DNA from: RGIG6919 sp045531905
Lineage (GTDB): Bacteria > Bacillota > Clostridia > Lachnospirales > Lachnospiraceae
NCBI GenBank assembly: GCA_045531905.1
Contig: JAZSEY010000013.1
Location: 62,001 to 126,000 of the forward strand
Length of the DNA stretch: 64,000 nucleotides
Direction: 5' to 3'
The translations under genes were made by a program, and so were the position numbers. Below are positions 24,033-32,970 of this stretch, piece after piece. Positions within the stretch are counted from its first letter, which is position 1, and each line of letters begins with the position of its first letter. Below the pieces are notes generated by a model, which searched no databases, was not told the DNA's origin, and saw nothing but the letters and a program-made list of their open reading frames with translations.

Positions 24033-24797
24033 ATGGAATATGCTTTAGCCAATATTGGGATGCAGATAAACCGTATTGGCGTGACAAGGTTGTTAGCTGA
24101 GGAAGAAGAAGTAGATTTCTTTATCCATAAGCTATATAAGCTTCCTTTCCAATTTATGGGGCAGGATGTGTACCTTACAACTTCTCATGTGTGTATGTTT
24201 ATCATTATGGCAGCAATTTTGATTTTTGCTTTATATGCCCGTCATAAGATTATGCATGCAGATGAGGTCCCAAGTGGATTTCAGAATGTGATTGAGTTGG
24301 CTGTTGAGGCATTACAAAACCTTGTAAATAGTTCTATGGGTGAGCACGGCAAAAAATATGTGAATTATGTGGGAACAATTATCCTGTACATTTTCATATG
24401 TAATACTTCCGGTTTGTTTGGATTGAGACCACCGACTGCGGACTTTGCTACTACATTTTGTTTAGCGATTTTCACAGTTTCGATGATTCAGTACAACAAC
24501 ATCAAGTATAACAAATGGAGAGCGCTTACCAGCTTGTTTGAGCCGCTTCCAATTTTGTTCCCAAGTAATCTGATTGGCGAGTTTTCTAGTTTGATTTCTC
24601 TGTCACTCCGTTTGTTTGGTAACATCATGGCAGGTACGGTTATGCTGGCATTGTTCTACAATCTGTTGCCAACCATCGCAACTATTGCAATCCCAAGTTT
24701 CTTGCATATTTATCTGGATTTGTTCTCAGGAGCGATTCAGGCATATGTATTCACTATGCTGACAATGGTATTTATTTCACAGAAGATAGAAGGATAA
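24033..24797 (+). CDS. atpB: ATP synthase F0 subunit a, 254 aa
   Basis: The stator channel subunit. It holds the essential arginine in SLSLRLFGNIMAGTVM (near residue 195) and the final helices of the half-channels (IYLDLFSGAIQAYVFTMLTMVFI). N-terminus lies outside, followed by the first helix near 52-70. GGAAGGAG lies before the ATG. The position between atpI and atpE is canonical. Confidence 0.96.
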   Translation: MEYALANIGMQINRIGVTRLLAEEEEVDFFIHKLYKLPFQFMGQDVYLTTSHVCMFIIMAAILIFALYARHKIMHADEVPSGFQNVIELAVEALQNLVNSSMGEHGKKYVNYVGTIILYIFICNTSGLFGLRPPTADFATTFCLAIFTVSMIQYNNIKYNKWRALTSLFEPLPILFPSNLIGEFSSLISLSLRLFGNIMAGTVMLALFYNLLPTIATIAIPSFLHIYLDLFSGAIQAYVFTMLTMVFISQKIEG

Positions 24798-24845
24798 CCA
24801 TTACATCATAGGACATTAATTATTTGAAAAATGGAGGAAAATTTT

Positions 24846-25121
24846 ATGAATGGTATTACTAACGAAGGTTTTATTTTAGGTTGTTCAGCAATTGGTGCTG
24901 GTCTTGCATTAATCGCAGGTATTGGTCCTGGTGTTGGTCAGGGTATCGCAGCTGGTCATGGTGCTTCTGCAGTAGGACGTAACCCAGGTGCAAAGGGTGA
25001 CATCATGAGTACTATGTTACTTGGTCAGGCGGTTGCCGAGACAACAGGTCTTTACGGTTTGGTTGTAGGTTTAATCTTAATGTACGCTAATCCATTGCTT
25101 TCAAAGTACATGAAGCTGTAG
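24846..25121 (+). CDS. atpE: ATP synthase F0 subunit c with Na+-binding signature, 91 aa
   Basis: Two-helix hairpin that forms the rotor ring. The ion-binding residues are Q32 (GPGVGQG), V63, E65, T66, T67 and Y70 (QAVAETTGLY). These positions and most of the residues match the Na+ site of Ilyobacter tartaricus and other Na+-ATP synthases (Q32, V63, E65, S66, T67, Y70), with T in place of S66. So Na+ coupling is likely. The start at 24846 (MNGITNEG) is chosen because GGAGG lies before it and inside the longer frame beginning at 24831. Confidence 0.93.
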   Translation: MNGITNEGFILGCSAIGAGLALIAGIGPGVGQGIAAGHGASAVGRNPGAKGDIMSTMLLGQAVAETTGLYGLVVGLILMYANPLLSKYMKL

Positions 25122-25159
25122 TTTTTAGTATTTGAATACAGCTGAAAGGAGGCAATGAC

Positions 25160-25729
25160 GTGGGAGAAATCATCAAAGGACTTGGTGTATCGCAGGTACT
25201 CTTGGATAGTGATCCATACATTTTTAGTTTGGACGCACAGTTGATTTTCGGTGTATTGATTCAGGGTATTTCCATCTTCATCATGTTCGCATTTCTGTCT
25301 TATCTGCTTTGGGAACCTGTGAAAAAGGTTTTAAAGACAAGACAGGAAAAGATTAAAAATGATATCGAGAGTGCGAAGAAGGATAAAGAAGATGCTGCCA
25401 AGTTAAAGGCAGAATATGATGAGAAGATAAAAGCCGTTGAGAAGGAAGCAGATAGCATCTTGAGTGCATCTAGAAAGAAAGCTTTACAGCGTGAAGAGCA
25501 GATTACAGATGATGCAAAAGCAGAGGCTTCCAGAATTCTTTCCAGAGCCGAGCAGGAAATTGCTTTAGAGCAGAGTAAGGTTAAGGATGAGATGCGTAAG
25601 GAGATTATCGCGGTGGCGACTCTGATGGCTTCAAAGATTGTACAGGTTTCCATCACTGAAGAGCAGCAGAATGCGCTCTTGGATGAGACGTTAAAGGAAA
25701 TGGGTGATGATACATGGCTAAGCAAGTAA
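25160..25729 (+). CDS. atpF: ATP synthase F0 subunit b, 189 aa
   Basis: One N-terminal membrane helix (about residues 30-52) followed by a long charged coiled coil (KKVLKTRQEKIKNDIESAKK onward), the peripheral stalk. The start is GTG at 25160 with AAAGGAGG upstream. The end overlaps atpH by 16 nt, a common arrangement that couples translation. Confidence 0.93.
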   Translation: MGEIIKGLGVSQVLLDSDPYIFSLDAQLIFGVLIQGISIFIMFAFLSYLLWEPVKKVLKTRQEKIKNDIESAKKDKEDAAKLKAEYDEKIKAVEKEADSILSASRKKALQREEQITDDAKAEASRILSRAEQEIALEQSKVKDEMRKEIIAVATLMASKIVQVSITEEQQNALLDETLKEMGDDTWLSK

Positions 25730-26253
25730 GTACAACTTATGGAGATGCGTTGTTTGAGCTTGCCATGGAAGAAAATCAAATCGATGCGTTTTTTGAAGAG
25801 GCGCAGGCGGTTTTACAGATTTTCAAGGAAAATGAAGAGCTTGCAAAGCTACTTCATCATCCAAAGGTTCTGAAGGAAGAAAAGATTGCTTTTATTGAGA
25901 AGGTCTTTAAGGGACAGCTTTCAGAAGCATTGCTTGGCTTCCTGGTGATTATTATCAAGAAGGACAGACAGGGTGAGATTGAGAGCATCTTCCAATATTT
26001 CATCAAACAGGTAAAAGAATACAAGCAGATTGGTGTAGCATATGTGACTACTGCGACTCCTATTTCTGAGGCACAGAAGTCACAGGTTGAGGCAAGACTG
26101 CTTGCAACTACCAATTATAAAACTATTGAAGCAAATTACGAGGTGGATGCAGCGCTCATCGGCGGTATGGTCATTCGTATTGAAGACAGAGTCGTTGATA
26201 GCAGTATTCGCACAAAGCTTTTAAATATGAGACAGACATTATTGAAAGCATAA
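25714..26253 (+). CDS. atpH: ATP synthase F1 subunit delta, 179 aa
   Basis: Connects the stator stalk to F1. It begins STTYGDALFELAMEE (typical helix) and ends with the conserved 'ALIGGMVIRIEDRVVDSSIRTKL' region. It overlaps atpF by 16 nt. Length is standard. Confidence 0.94.
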   Translation: MAKQVSTTYGDALFELAMEENQIDAFFEEAQAVLQIFKENEELAKLLHHPKVLKEEKIAFIEKVFKGQLSEALLGFLVIIIKKDRQGEIESIFQYFIKQVKEYKQIGVAYVTTATPISEAQKSQVEARLLATTNYKTIEANYEVDAALIGGMVIRIEDRVVDSSIRTKLLNMRQTLLKA

Positions 26254-26284
26254 GAATAATTAAGAAAGAAGGTGCAAAGGCTCC

Positions 26285-27790
26285 ATGAATTTAAGACCGG
26301 AAGAAATCAGCTCTGTGATTAAAGAGCAGATTAAGAATTATGAGACACAGCTTGAGACCAAGGATGTGGGTACGGTTATTCAGGTAGCTGACGGTATCGC
26401 CAGAGTACACGGCCTTGAGAATGCCATGCAGGGAGAATTATTAGAGTTCCCTGGTGACGTATTCGGAATGGTTTTGAACCTGGAAGAGGATAACGTTGGT
26501 GCCGTTTTACTTGGTGCACATAAGAACATCAATGAAGGCGACACTGTTAAGACTACCGGACGAGTAGTTGAGGTTCCTGTTGGCGATGCTATGTTGGGAC
26601 GAGTTGTTAACGCATTGGGACAGCCTATTGATGGCAAGGGACCAATCAATACAGATAAAACAAGACAGATTGAAAGAGTTGCATCTGGTGTTATTGCACG
26701 TAAGTCAGTAGATACACCATTGCAGACAGGTATTAAGGCGATTGATGCCATGGTTCCGATTGGTAGAGGTCAGCGTGAGTTGATTATCGGTGACCGTCAG
26801 ACAGGTAAGACTGCGATTGCAGTGGATACCATTATTAACCAGAAGGGACAGGGAGTGAACTGTATTTATGTTGCTATCGGACAGAAGGCATCTACAGTTG
26901 CTTCTATCGTTAAGACATTAACAGAATATGGTGCTATGGATTACACCACAGTTGTTGCTTCTACAGCATCTGAGTTGGCACCACTTCAGTATATTGCACC
27001 ATACGCAGGTTGTGCGATTGGTGAGGAATGGATGGAAGAAGGTAAGGATGTATTAATCATTTATGATGATTTGTCAAAGCATGCGACTGCTTACCGTACA
27101 CTTTCATTGCTTCTTAGAAGACCACCAGGACGTGAGGCGTTCCCAGGTGATGTATTCTATTTGCATTCAAGATTGTTAGAGCGTGCTGCGAAGTTATCTG
27201 ATGAGTTAGGTGGCGGTTCTTTAACTGCACTTCCTATCATCGAGACACAGGCAGGTGACGTATCTGCATACATTCCTACAAATGTTATCTCCATCACAGA
27301 TGGTCAGATTTACTTAGAGACAGAGAGCTTTAATGCAGGTTTCAGACCAGCTATCAATGCAGGTCTTTCCGTATCACGAGTTGGTGGTGCTGCACAGATT
27401 GGCGCCATGAAGAAGATTGCTGCTCCTATCCGTGTGGAGTTGGCTCAGTATCGTGAGTTGGCAGCATTTGCCCAGTTCGGTTCAGAATTGGATGCTGCTA
27501 CTAAGGAACAGCTTGCACAGGGTGAAAGAATTCGAGAAATCTTGAAGCAGCCACAGTATCAGCCAATGCCGGTTGAACGTCAGGTTGTAATCATTTTTGC
27601 AGCTACTAAGAAGTATCTCTTAGATATTCCTGTAGAGAGAATCGCAGATTTCGAGAAGGAATTATTCGAGTTTATCGATACCAAGTATCCTGAAATCTTC
27701 TCAGGCATCAAGGAGAAAAAGAAGATGGATGAGGAGTTAGAGGCTCTGGTAGTGAAAGCAATTGAGGAGTTTAAGGCAGAGTTTAAATAG
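26285..27790 (+). CDS. atpA: ATP synthase F1 subunit alpha, 501 aa
   Basis: Non-catalytic nucleotide-binding subunit of F1. Walker A GDRQTGKTAIA lies near residues 168-178; VGTVIQVADGIARVHGL opens the beta-barrel domain, and ISVTDG...ETESFNAGFRPAINAGLSVSR is recognisable (ISITDGQIYL here). AAGAAGGTG lies before the ATG. Full length. Confidence 0.98.
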   Translation: MNLRPEEISSVIKEQIKNYETQLETKDVGTVIQVADGIARVHGLENAMQGELLEFPGDVFGMVLNLEEDNVGAVLLGAHKNINEGDTVKTTGRVVEVPVGDAMLGRVVNALGQPIDGKGPINTDKTRQIERVASGVIARKSVDTPLQTGIKAIDAMVPIGRGQRELIIGDRQTGKTAIAVDTIINQKGQGVNCIYVAIGQKASTVASIVKTLTEYGAMDYTTVVASTASELAPLQYIAPYAGCAIGEEWMEEGKDVLIIYDDLSKHATAYRTLSLLLRRPPGREAFPGDVFYLHSRLLERAAKLSDELGGGSLTALPIIETQAGDVSAYIPTNVISITDGQIYLETESFNAGFRPAINAGLSVSRVGGAAQIGAMKKIAAPIRVELAQYRELAAFAQFGSELDAATKEQLAQGERIREILKQPQYQPMPVERQVVIIFAATKKYLLDIPVERIADFEKELFEFIDTKYPEIFSGIKEKKKMDEELEALVVKAIEEFKAEFK

Positions 27791-27810
27791 TTAAAGGAAG
27801 GTGATTTGTC

Positions 27811-28677
27811 TTGGCATCCATGCAGGATATTAAGAGACGAAAGAATAGTATTCAGAGTACACAGCAAATCACAAAGGCTATGAAGCTGGTGTCTACCGTA
27901 AAGCTCCAGAGAGCAAAGAGTAAGGCAGAAAGTACAAAGCCATACTTTAACATGATGTACGCAACAGTAAGTTCTATCTTAGAAAAAACAGATAATGTTA
28001 TGCACCCATATTTAACTGAGAACGGCAGTGACAAGAAGGCGGTTATTACTATCACTTCTAACCGTGGTCTTGCAGGTGGATATAACAGTAACGTTATAAA
28101 AGAGATGGAAGCACAGGGCTTGAAGCCAAGTGACTGTGAGATATTTACTGTTGGACGTAAGGGATACGAAATTCTTTCCAGAAAAGGATATCATATTGTA
28201 AAAGATGAATCAGAAATCATTAACGAGCCACTTTATTCAGATGCAATTGCACTGAGTAAGGCAGCACTGGAGTTATATACAAAGGGTGAGGTTGGCGAGA
28301 TTTATCTGGCATACACAGAGTTTAAGAACACGGTAAGTCAGATACCACACGTTATGAAACTCTTACCAATCGACATGGACAATTTAGAAAAGCAGGCGGA
28401 TGAGGAAGCCAAGAGTACAGTGCTCATGGATTACGAGCCAACTGCAGAGGAAGCATTGAACCAGATTGTACCAAAGTATATGACAAGTCTCATTTATGGC
28501 GCATTTGTGGAGGCGGTTGCCAGTGAAAATGGTGCCAGAATGCAGGCTATGGATAGTGCCACAAACAATGCAGAAGAGATGATTTCCAATTTATCATTGC
28601 AGTATAACAGAGCGCGTCAGGGCTCTATTACACAGGAATTAACAGAAATTATCGCAGGTGCATCTGCGATTAGTTAG
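27811..28677 (+). CDS. atpG: ATP synthase F1 subunit gamma, 288 aa
   Basis: The rotor shaft inside F1. The N-terminal helix (MQDIKRRKNSIQSTQQITKAM) and C-terminal helix (QYNRARQGSITQELTEIIAGASA) are conserved. The start is TTG at 27811, with AAAGGAAGGTG upstream. The stop is 11 nt before atpD. Confidence 0.96.
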   Translation: MASMQDIKRRKNSIQSTQQITKAMKLVSTVKLQRAKSKAESTKPYFNMMYATVSSILEKTDNVMHPYLTENGSDKKAVITITSNRGLAGGYNSNVIKEMEAQGLKPSDCEIFTVGRKGYEILSRKGYHIVKDESEIINEPLYSDAIALSKAALELYTKGEVGEIYLAYTEFKNTVSQIPHVMKLLPIDMDNLEKQADEEAKSTVLMDYEPTAEEALNQIVPKYMTSLIYGAFVEAVASENGARMQAMDSATNNAEEMISNLSLQYNRARQGSITQELTEIIAGASAIS

Positions 28678-28688
28678 GAGGGAATATA

Positions 28689-30080
28689 GTGGCAGAACAA
28701 AATAGAGGAAAAATCACACAGGTCATCAGTGCGGTTTTGGATATTAAGTTCCCAGAAGGCAAGTTGCCGGAAATCTACGATGCAATCGAGATTCCATTAG
28801 AAGATGGCAACAAGCTGGTAGTAGAAGTTGCACAGCATCTGGGTGATGATACTGTAAAGTGTATTGCCATGGGACCTACCGATGGTTTAAAACGTGGTAT
28901 GGAAGCGATTGCAACAGGCGGTCCTATTACCGTACCAGTAGGCGAGAATACACTGGGTCGTATTTTTAATGTACTTGGTGACCCGATTGATAATAAGCCA
29001 GCCCCAGAGACAGAGGAGCATTTCCCAATTCACAGAAAAGCTCCAAGTTTTGCAGAGCAGGCTACAGAAACAGAGATGTTAGAGACAGGTATTAAGGTCG
29101 TTGACTTACTTTGCCCTTATCAGAAGGGTGGTAAGATTGGTTTGTTCGGTGGTGCCGGTGTAGGTAAGACCGTATTAATCCAGGAGTTAATCCGTAACAT
29201 CGCCACAGAGCACGGTGGATATTCTGTATTTACCGGTGTAGGCGAGCGTACCAGAGAGGGTAATGACCTTTACCATGAAATGAACGATTCCGGCGTTATC
29301 AATAAGACAACAATGGTATTCGGTCAGATGAATGAGCCACCTGGAGCGAGAATGCGTGTAGGTCTTACCGGACTTACTATGGCAGAGTACTTCCGTGATC
29401 AGGGTGGTAAGGACGTGTTATTATTCATTGATAACATTTTCCGTTTTACACAGGCTGGTTCCGAGGTATCAGCGCTTCTTGGACGTGTTCCTAGTGCGGT
29501 AGGTTATCAGCCAACCTTACAGACAGAGATGGGTGCTTTGCAGGAGCGTATCACTTCTACAAAGAATGGTTCTATCACATCAGTTCAGGCTGTATACGTG
29601 CCTGCGGATGACTTAACTGACCCAGCTCCAGCTACAACCTTCGCTCACTTGGATGCGACAACCGTATTGTCACGTTCTATCGTAGAGCTTGGTATTTATC
29701 CTGCTGTAGATCCACTTGAGTCTACTTCACGTATCCTTGACCCACGTATCGTAGGTGAAGAGCATTACAAGGTAGCCCGTGGTGTACAGGAGATTTTACA
29801 GAAATACAAAGAGTTACAGGATATCATTGCAATTCTTGGTATGGACGAGTTGTCAGAGGATGACAAGTTAGTCGTATCCCGTGCGAGAAAGGTACAGAGA
29901 TTCTTATCTCAGCCATTCTTCGTAGCAGGACAGTTTACCGGTTTGGAAGGTAAGTATGTACCAATTCAGGAAACCATTCAGGGCTTCAAGGAGATTCTGG
30001 AAGGTAAGCATGATGATATTCCGGAAGCATATTTCTTAAATGCCGGTAACATTGATGATGTATTGGCAAAGGTGAAATAA
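28689..30080 (+). CDS. atpD: ATP synthase F1 subunit beta, 463 aa
   Basis: Catalytic subunit of F1. Walker A GGAGVGKTVLIQEL lies near residues 154-167, followed by GERTREGNDLYHEM with the catalytic Glu. The DELSEDDK segment of the C-terminal domain is conserved. The start is GTG at 28689, with TAGGAGG 8-9 nt before. Confidence 0.98.
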   Translation: MAEQNRGKITQVISAVLDIKFPEGKLPEIYDAIEIPLEDGNKLVVEVAQHLGDDTVKCIAMGPTDGLKRGMEAIATGGPITVPVGENTLGRIFNVLGDPIDNKPAPETEEHFPIHRKAPSFAEQATETEMLETGIKVVDLLCPYQKGGKIGLFGGAGVGKTVLIQELIRNIATEHGGYSVFTGVGERTREGNDLYHEMNDSGVINKTTMVFGQMNEPPGARMRVGLTGLTMAEYFRDQGGKDVLLFIDNIFRFTQAGSEVSALLGRVPSAVGYQPTLQTEMGALQERITSTKNGSITSVQAVYVPADDLTDPAPATTFAHLDATTVLSRSIVELGIYPAVDPLESTSRILDPRIVGEEHYKVARGVQEILQKYKELQDIIAILGMDELSEDDKLVVSRARKVQRFLSQPFFVAGQFTGLEGKYVPIQETIQGFKEILEGKHDDIPEAYFLNAGNIDDVLAKVK

Positions 30081-30112
30081 CTGCTGGAAAGCTACTGAAG
30101 GGATAGGTGCAT

Positions 30113-30520
30113 ATGGCAGAGAAAACATTTCATATAAAAGTAGTTGCTCCTGACCGTACCTTTTACGAGGGAGATGCTACCTTTATCGAATTTAAAACAA
30201 CTGAAGGAGAAGTAGGTATTTATCCAAAGCATGTGCCTACTACCTCCATCGTGGCACCTGGTGTACTTCGTGTGCATGAGGTTGGTGGCGACTTGAAAAA
30301 AGCTGCCTTGCTCTCCGGCTTCGTTGAGGTGTTGCAGGATTCTGTAACCATCCTTGCTGAGTCTGTAGAGTGGCCGGATGAAATCGATGCCAAGCGTGCG
30401 GAAGAAGCGAAGATTCGTGCAGAGCGTCGTATGAAGGAAGAACAGGACATCATCGACTATGACCGTGCAGAGCTTGCTTTGAAGCGTGCGATTGTGCGTA
30501 TCGGTTTGGCGCGCAAGTAG
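30113..30520 (+). CDS. atpC: ATP synthase F1 subunit epsilon, 135 aa
   Basis: Regulatory rotor subunit that can inhibit hydrolysis. N-terminal beta-sandwich (FHIKVVAPDRTFYEGDATFIE, YPKHVPTTSI, LLSGFVEVL) and C-terminal helical hairpin (KRAEEAKIRAERRM) are normal. The ATG at 30113 is chosen over the GTG two codons earlier. The last gene of the operon; a terminator follows. Confidence 0.95.
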   Translation: MAEKTFHIKVVAPDRTFYEGDATFIEFKTTEGEVGIYPKHVPTTSIVAPGVLRVHEVGGDLKKAALLSGFVEVLQDSVTILAESVEWPDEIDAKRAEEAKIRAERRMKEEQDIIDYDRAELALKRAIVRIGLARK

Positions 30521-30535
30521 TTGCGTGTAATAACG

Positions 30536-30572
30536 AAAACCTCCTCTTAGGGACACCTAAGGGGAGGTTTTT
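30536..30572 (+). terminator. Rho-independent terminator of the ATP synthase operon
   Basis: AAAACCTCC with CTTAG (30536-30550) pairs with CTAAG and GGAGGTTTT, ending in TTTTTG. Sits 16 nt after atpC. Confidence 0.85.
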
Positions 30573-30582
30573 GTAATAGCGA

Positions 30583-31422
30583 CTAGAGAATCGTCATTTT
30601 CATTTTTTTAATTTTATCCTGTAAGAGAGCAATTTCTGCCTCTTTCTCTCGTAGAACTGCGTCTTTTTCTTGTAAAGCAGCTTCCTTTTCTTGTACTTCA
30701 CATTCTAGATTAGTTATCCTTCGTTGCATAACCTGCTCATGAATAATAGCACGTTCTCTAGCTTCACAATGTAGTCGCACTGCTTCATCTGTAGATAAGC
30801 GGTCTATTTGTTCTACTACTGGTGCAAAGTCTTGATTTTCTTCTGCAATTGCCATCAAATCACCCCATGTTGTTGATTGAAATACACGGCTCCATATATC
30901 GCGTCGATACTGCTTGTCTTCGTCTGTTGCCATGTCTATCTTAGATAAGTCTAACACATGAAGAGTGAATTTACTAGTGTATTCATTAAGGTTCTTGCAG
31001 TTCAATAATCGATATGTGGCAAAGAATTCCGGATAATTTTGAAACAACGTAAAGTCTAAAATCCCGATATGTATCGCCGATTTTGTGTTTATGTAATCGT
31101 CGCCCTTGCTTAGATTATCATAAGTACGACAAAGATAACCTAAAGAACGTTCCGGCCAGTTGCCATGGTCTGCTACCTGCAACTCAATGTTTAAATAAGT
31201 ATCATCGTTCAGATTCAGGTCTAAATCCAGTATAAAGGTCTTATCTGTCACGGCTTCTCCAACTTTAATAGGATTCCTAATAGTAAGAGAGCGAATGTCT
31301 TCCGGATTCAGAGCAAGAAGAGAGCATACTAACATCTTTAATGTATACGGATGGCTGTTCATCAGAGCAATAAATAGATAGTCGTTCTTTAAGGTATATG
31401 CAAGTTTTTCTGTTTTTTTCAT
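30583..31422 (-). CDS. Rpn-like PD-(D/E)XK nuclease / transposase-family protein with C-terminal coiled coil, 279 aa
   Basis: The core (residues 1-200) resembles the PDDEXK_2 / Rpn family: KNDYLFIALM at the start, then FILDLDLNLNDDTYLNIELQV with the D...E-x-Q catalytic pattern. After about 210 it is a regular coiled coil with near-repeats (QEKEAALQEKDAVLREKEAEI split by the heptad). Rpn proteins are nucleases that promote RecA-independent exchange and are linked to phage defence. The start at 31422 has AAAGGAG just upstream. The gene is alone, convergent with atpC. The family call is good; its activity is unknown. Confidence 0.75.
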   Translation of the reverse strand: MKKTEKLAYTLKNDYLFIALMNSHPYTLKMLVCSLLALNPEDIRSLTIRNPIKVGEAVTDKTFILDLDLNLNDDTYLNIELQVADHGNWPERSLGYLCRTYDNLSKGDDYINTKSAIHIGILDFTLFQNYPEFFATYRLLNCKNLNEYTSKFTLHVLDLSKIDMATDEDKQYRRDIWSRVFQSTTWGDLMAIAEENQDFAPVVEQIDRLSTDEAVRLHCEARERAIIHEQVMQRRITNLECEVQEKEAALQEKDAVLREKEAEIALLQDKIKKMKMTIL

Positions 31423-31617
31423 CTTGTCTCCTTTCAGAGACATACCGGTATGTCATAATATGAAATCAATAAGATTGTATCATAAAAATTTACATAGTTC
31501 AATGTGAAATGTAAAATAAATTATAATGATTTTGAGGGTGGCAAAAAATCATATTGTTTTGGGGTTAGTTTGTTGCGTTCAGCAAATCCTATCTCAGATA
31601 CATTTCAGATACATTTT

Positions 31618-31641
31618 CATGTTATAATACAATATAACATG
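31618..31641 (+). promoter_or_regulatory. Palindrome overlapping a -10 box
   Basis: CATGTTATA (31618-31626) and TATAACATG (31633-31641) form a 9-bp inverted repeat with 6-nt spacing. TATAAT at 31623-31628 is a good -10 for the lipoprotein gene. It could be an operator. Just upstream, 'cagatacattt' is present twice in tandem (31595-31616). Confidence 0.4.
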
Positions 31642-31660
31642 ACTGGAAATGAGGGATAAT

Positions 31661-32881
31661 GTGAAGAATAAAAAACTATATACCATGGGGATGTTGATTA
31701 TATTGTTGCTGGCTTTCACTGGTTGCCAGAATAATACCGTGGATTATGTAGATTCTACTGCAGGAGATACAACGCAAGAAACGACTGTAACTGATGGTAA
31801 AGGTTCATTGCAGGAGCAACTGCAAGTCACAGAAGAAGTTTGGGAAGAAAAAGTAGATGTGCAATCAGCGGAAGGCAATGCGATTACATATGATGTTCAG
31901 GCGTCAGTGAAGGTGCCAGATGTTAAGAAAATGTATGTGTTAAAGGCTGAATTGCTGACATACACACCTGAGATGAAAAAACAGTTGCTAGATGATTTTC
32001 GGGATGCGGGGTCAGACATTTATCAGGTGACGGTGCAGGAAGAATCGGGTTGTATAGAGTATATATGTCAAGAACAAGTGGCAACCACTTATGATGCCCA
32101 GCATTTTTGGGTGTATCGAGATGATATGAAATATTATGTGCATTTCTGTGATGAGGCAACAAAAATGAACGATGTATGGATATCATTAGTGGATGATTCT
32201 GATGTAGTAGCTGGGGAACATGTGTGGATTGAAAGGGAACTTGGATATAGTTTAATTACGGATTACACCAGAAACACCGGATGGGAAAAGTCAGTAGCGC
32301 AGGAGGTTGCAACAGCATGCATACAGGATATGGGCTTTGTAGATTATGAGCCGATTTATTCTCAGAAACTGATTGCAGGGGAACATATCTCTGATGGTAA
32401 TGATGCTATGTGGCAATGTGGATATACTATTGGATATATACGAACGATAGATGGAGTGCCTGTGTATGGTGCGGATAATATAACCGTCAGTGTTACTGAA
32501 AATGGAATAACGGACATTACGTATCAGACCCCATTGCAAATAGGGGAACAATTAACGGATAATGCGTTGTTATTATCATATAGTGATGTCAAAGCATCAT
32601 TTCGGAATAGTATGGTAGAACTTGGTAAAAATTTCTGGTGTTCAGATAATTGGACGAATACTGTGAAAAAAATAGAACTTGCCTATGGATTATTTATGGA
32701 CGAGCAGTGGCAACTGGCGGTGCTTCCGGTATGGAACCTGCAGCCCTATCAGGATCAACAGGGGATGTTAATTTTTGATACAACAATAAATGCTACAGAT
32801 GGAAGCAGTGTAGCAATATATGCAGAGATATGGAGAAATGGATATGATGACAAGTCCAATTCGGAACTGTTTTTAGAATAG
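31661..32881 (+). CDS. DUF6034-like lipoprotein, 406 aa
   Basis: Exported lipoprotein. After the Lys-rich start a hydrophobic segment ends at FTGC, a lipobox. The mature part is Asp/Thr-rich at first, then a long beta-rich domain with AVLPVWNLQPYQDQQG near the end, as in DUF6034 proteins of gut Firmicutes. I chose the GTG at 31661 because GAGGG lies 6 nt upstream; the ATG at 31649 is an alternative, adding four residues. Function unknown. Confidence 0.65.
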   Translation: MKNKKLYTMGMLIILLLAFTGCQNNTVDYVDSTAGDTTQETTVTDGKGSLQEQLQVTEEVWEEKVDVQSAEGNAITYDVQASVKVPDVKKMYVLKAELLTYTPEMKKQLLDDFRDAGSDIYQVTVQEESGCIEYICQEQVATTYDAQHFWVYRDDMKYYVHFCDEATKMNDVWISLVDDSDVVAGEHVWIERELGYSLITDYTRNTGWEKSVAQEVATACIQDMGFVDYEPIYSQKLIAGEHISDGNDAMWQCGYTIGYIRTIDGVPVYGADNITVSVTENGITDITYQTPLQIGEQLTDNALLLSYSDVKASFRNSMVELGKNFWCSDNWTNTVKKIELAYGLFMDEQWQLAVLPVWNLQPYQDQQGMLIFDTTINATDGSSVAIYAEIWRNGYDDKSNSELFLE

Positions 32882-32917
32882 AGAAAAAGGTATTTGCCAT
32901 ATTGGTATAACAAATCA

Positions 32918-32966
32918 AAATGCCGTCAATACTTACAACAAATATTTTGTAAGATTGGGGGCATTT
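32918..32966 (+). terminator. Hairpin overlapping the ywmB ribosome binding site
   Basis: AAATGCC-GTCAAT-A-CTTACAA (32918-32938) pairs with TTGTAAG-ATTGGG-GGCATTT (32947-32966). A T-tract follows. It may end the lipoprotein transcript, and its right arm holds GGGGG, the likely ribosome site of the next gene. Confidence 0.6.
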
Positions 32967-32970
32967 TTAT

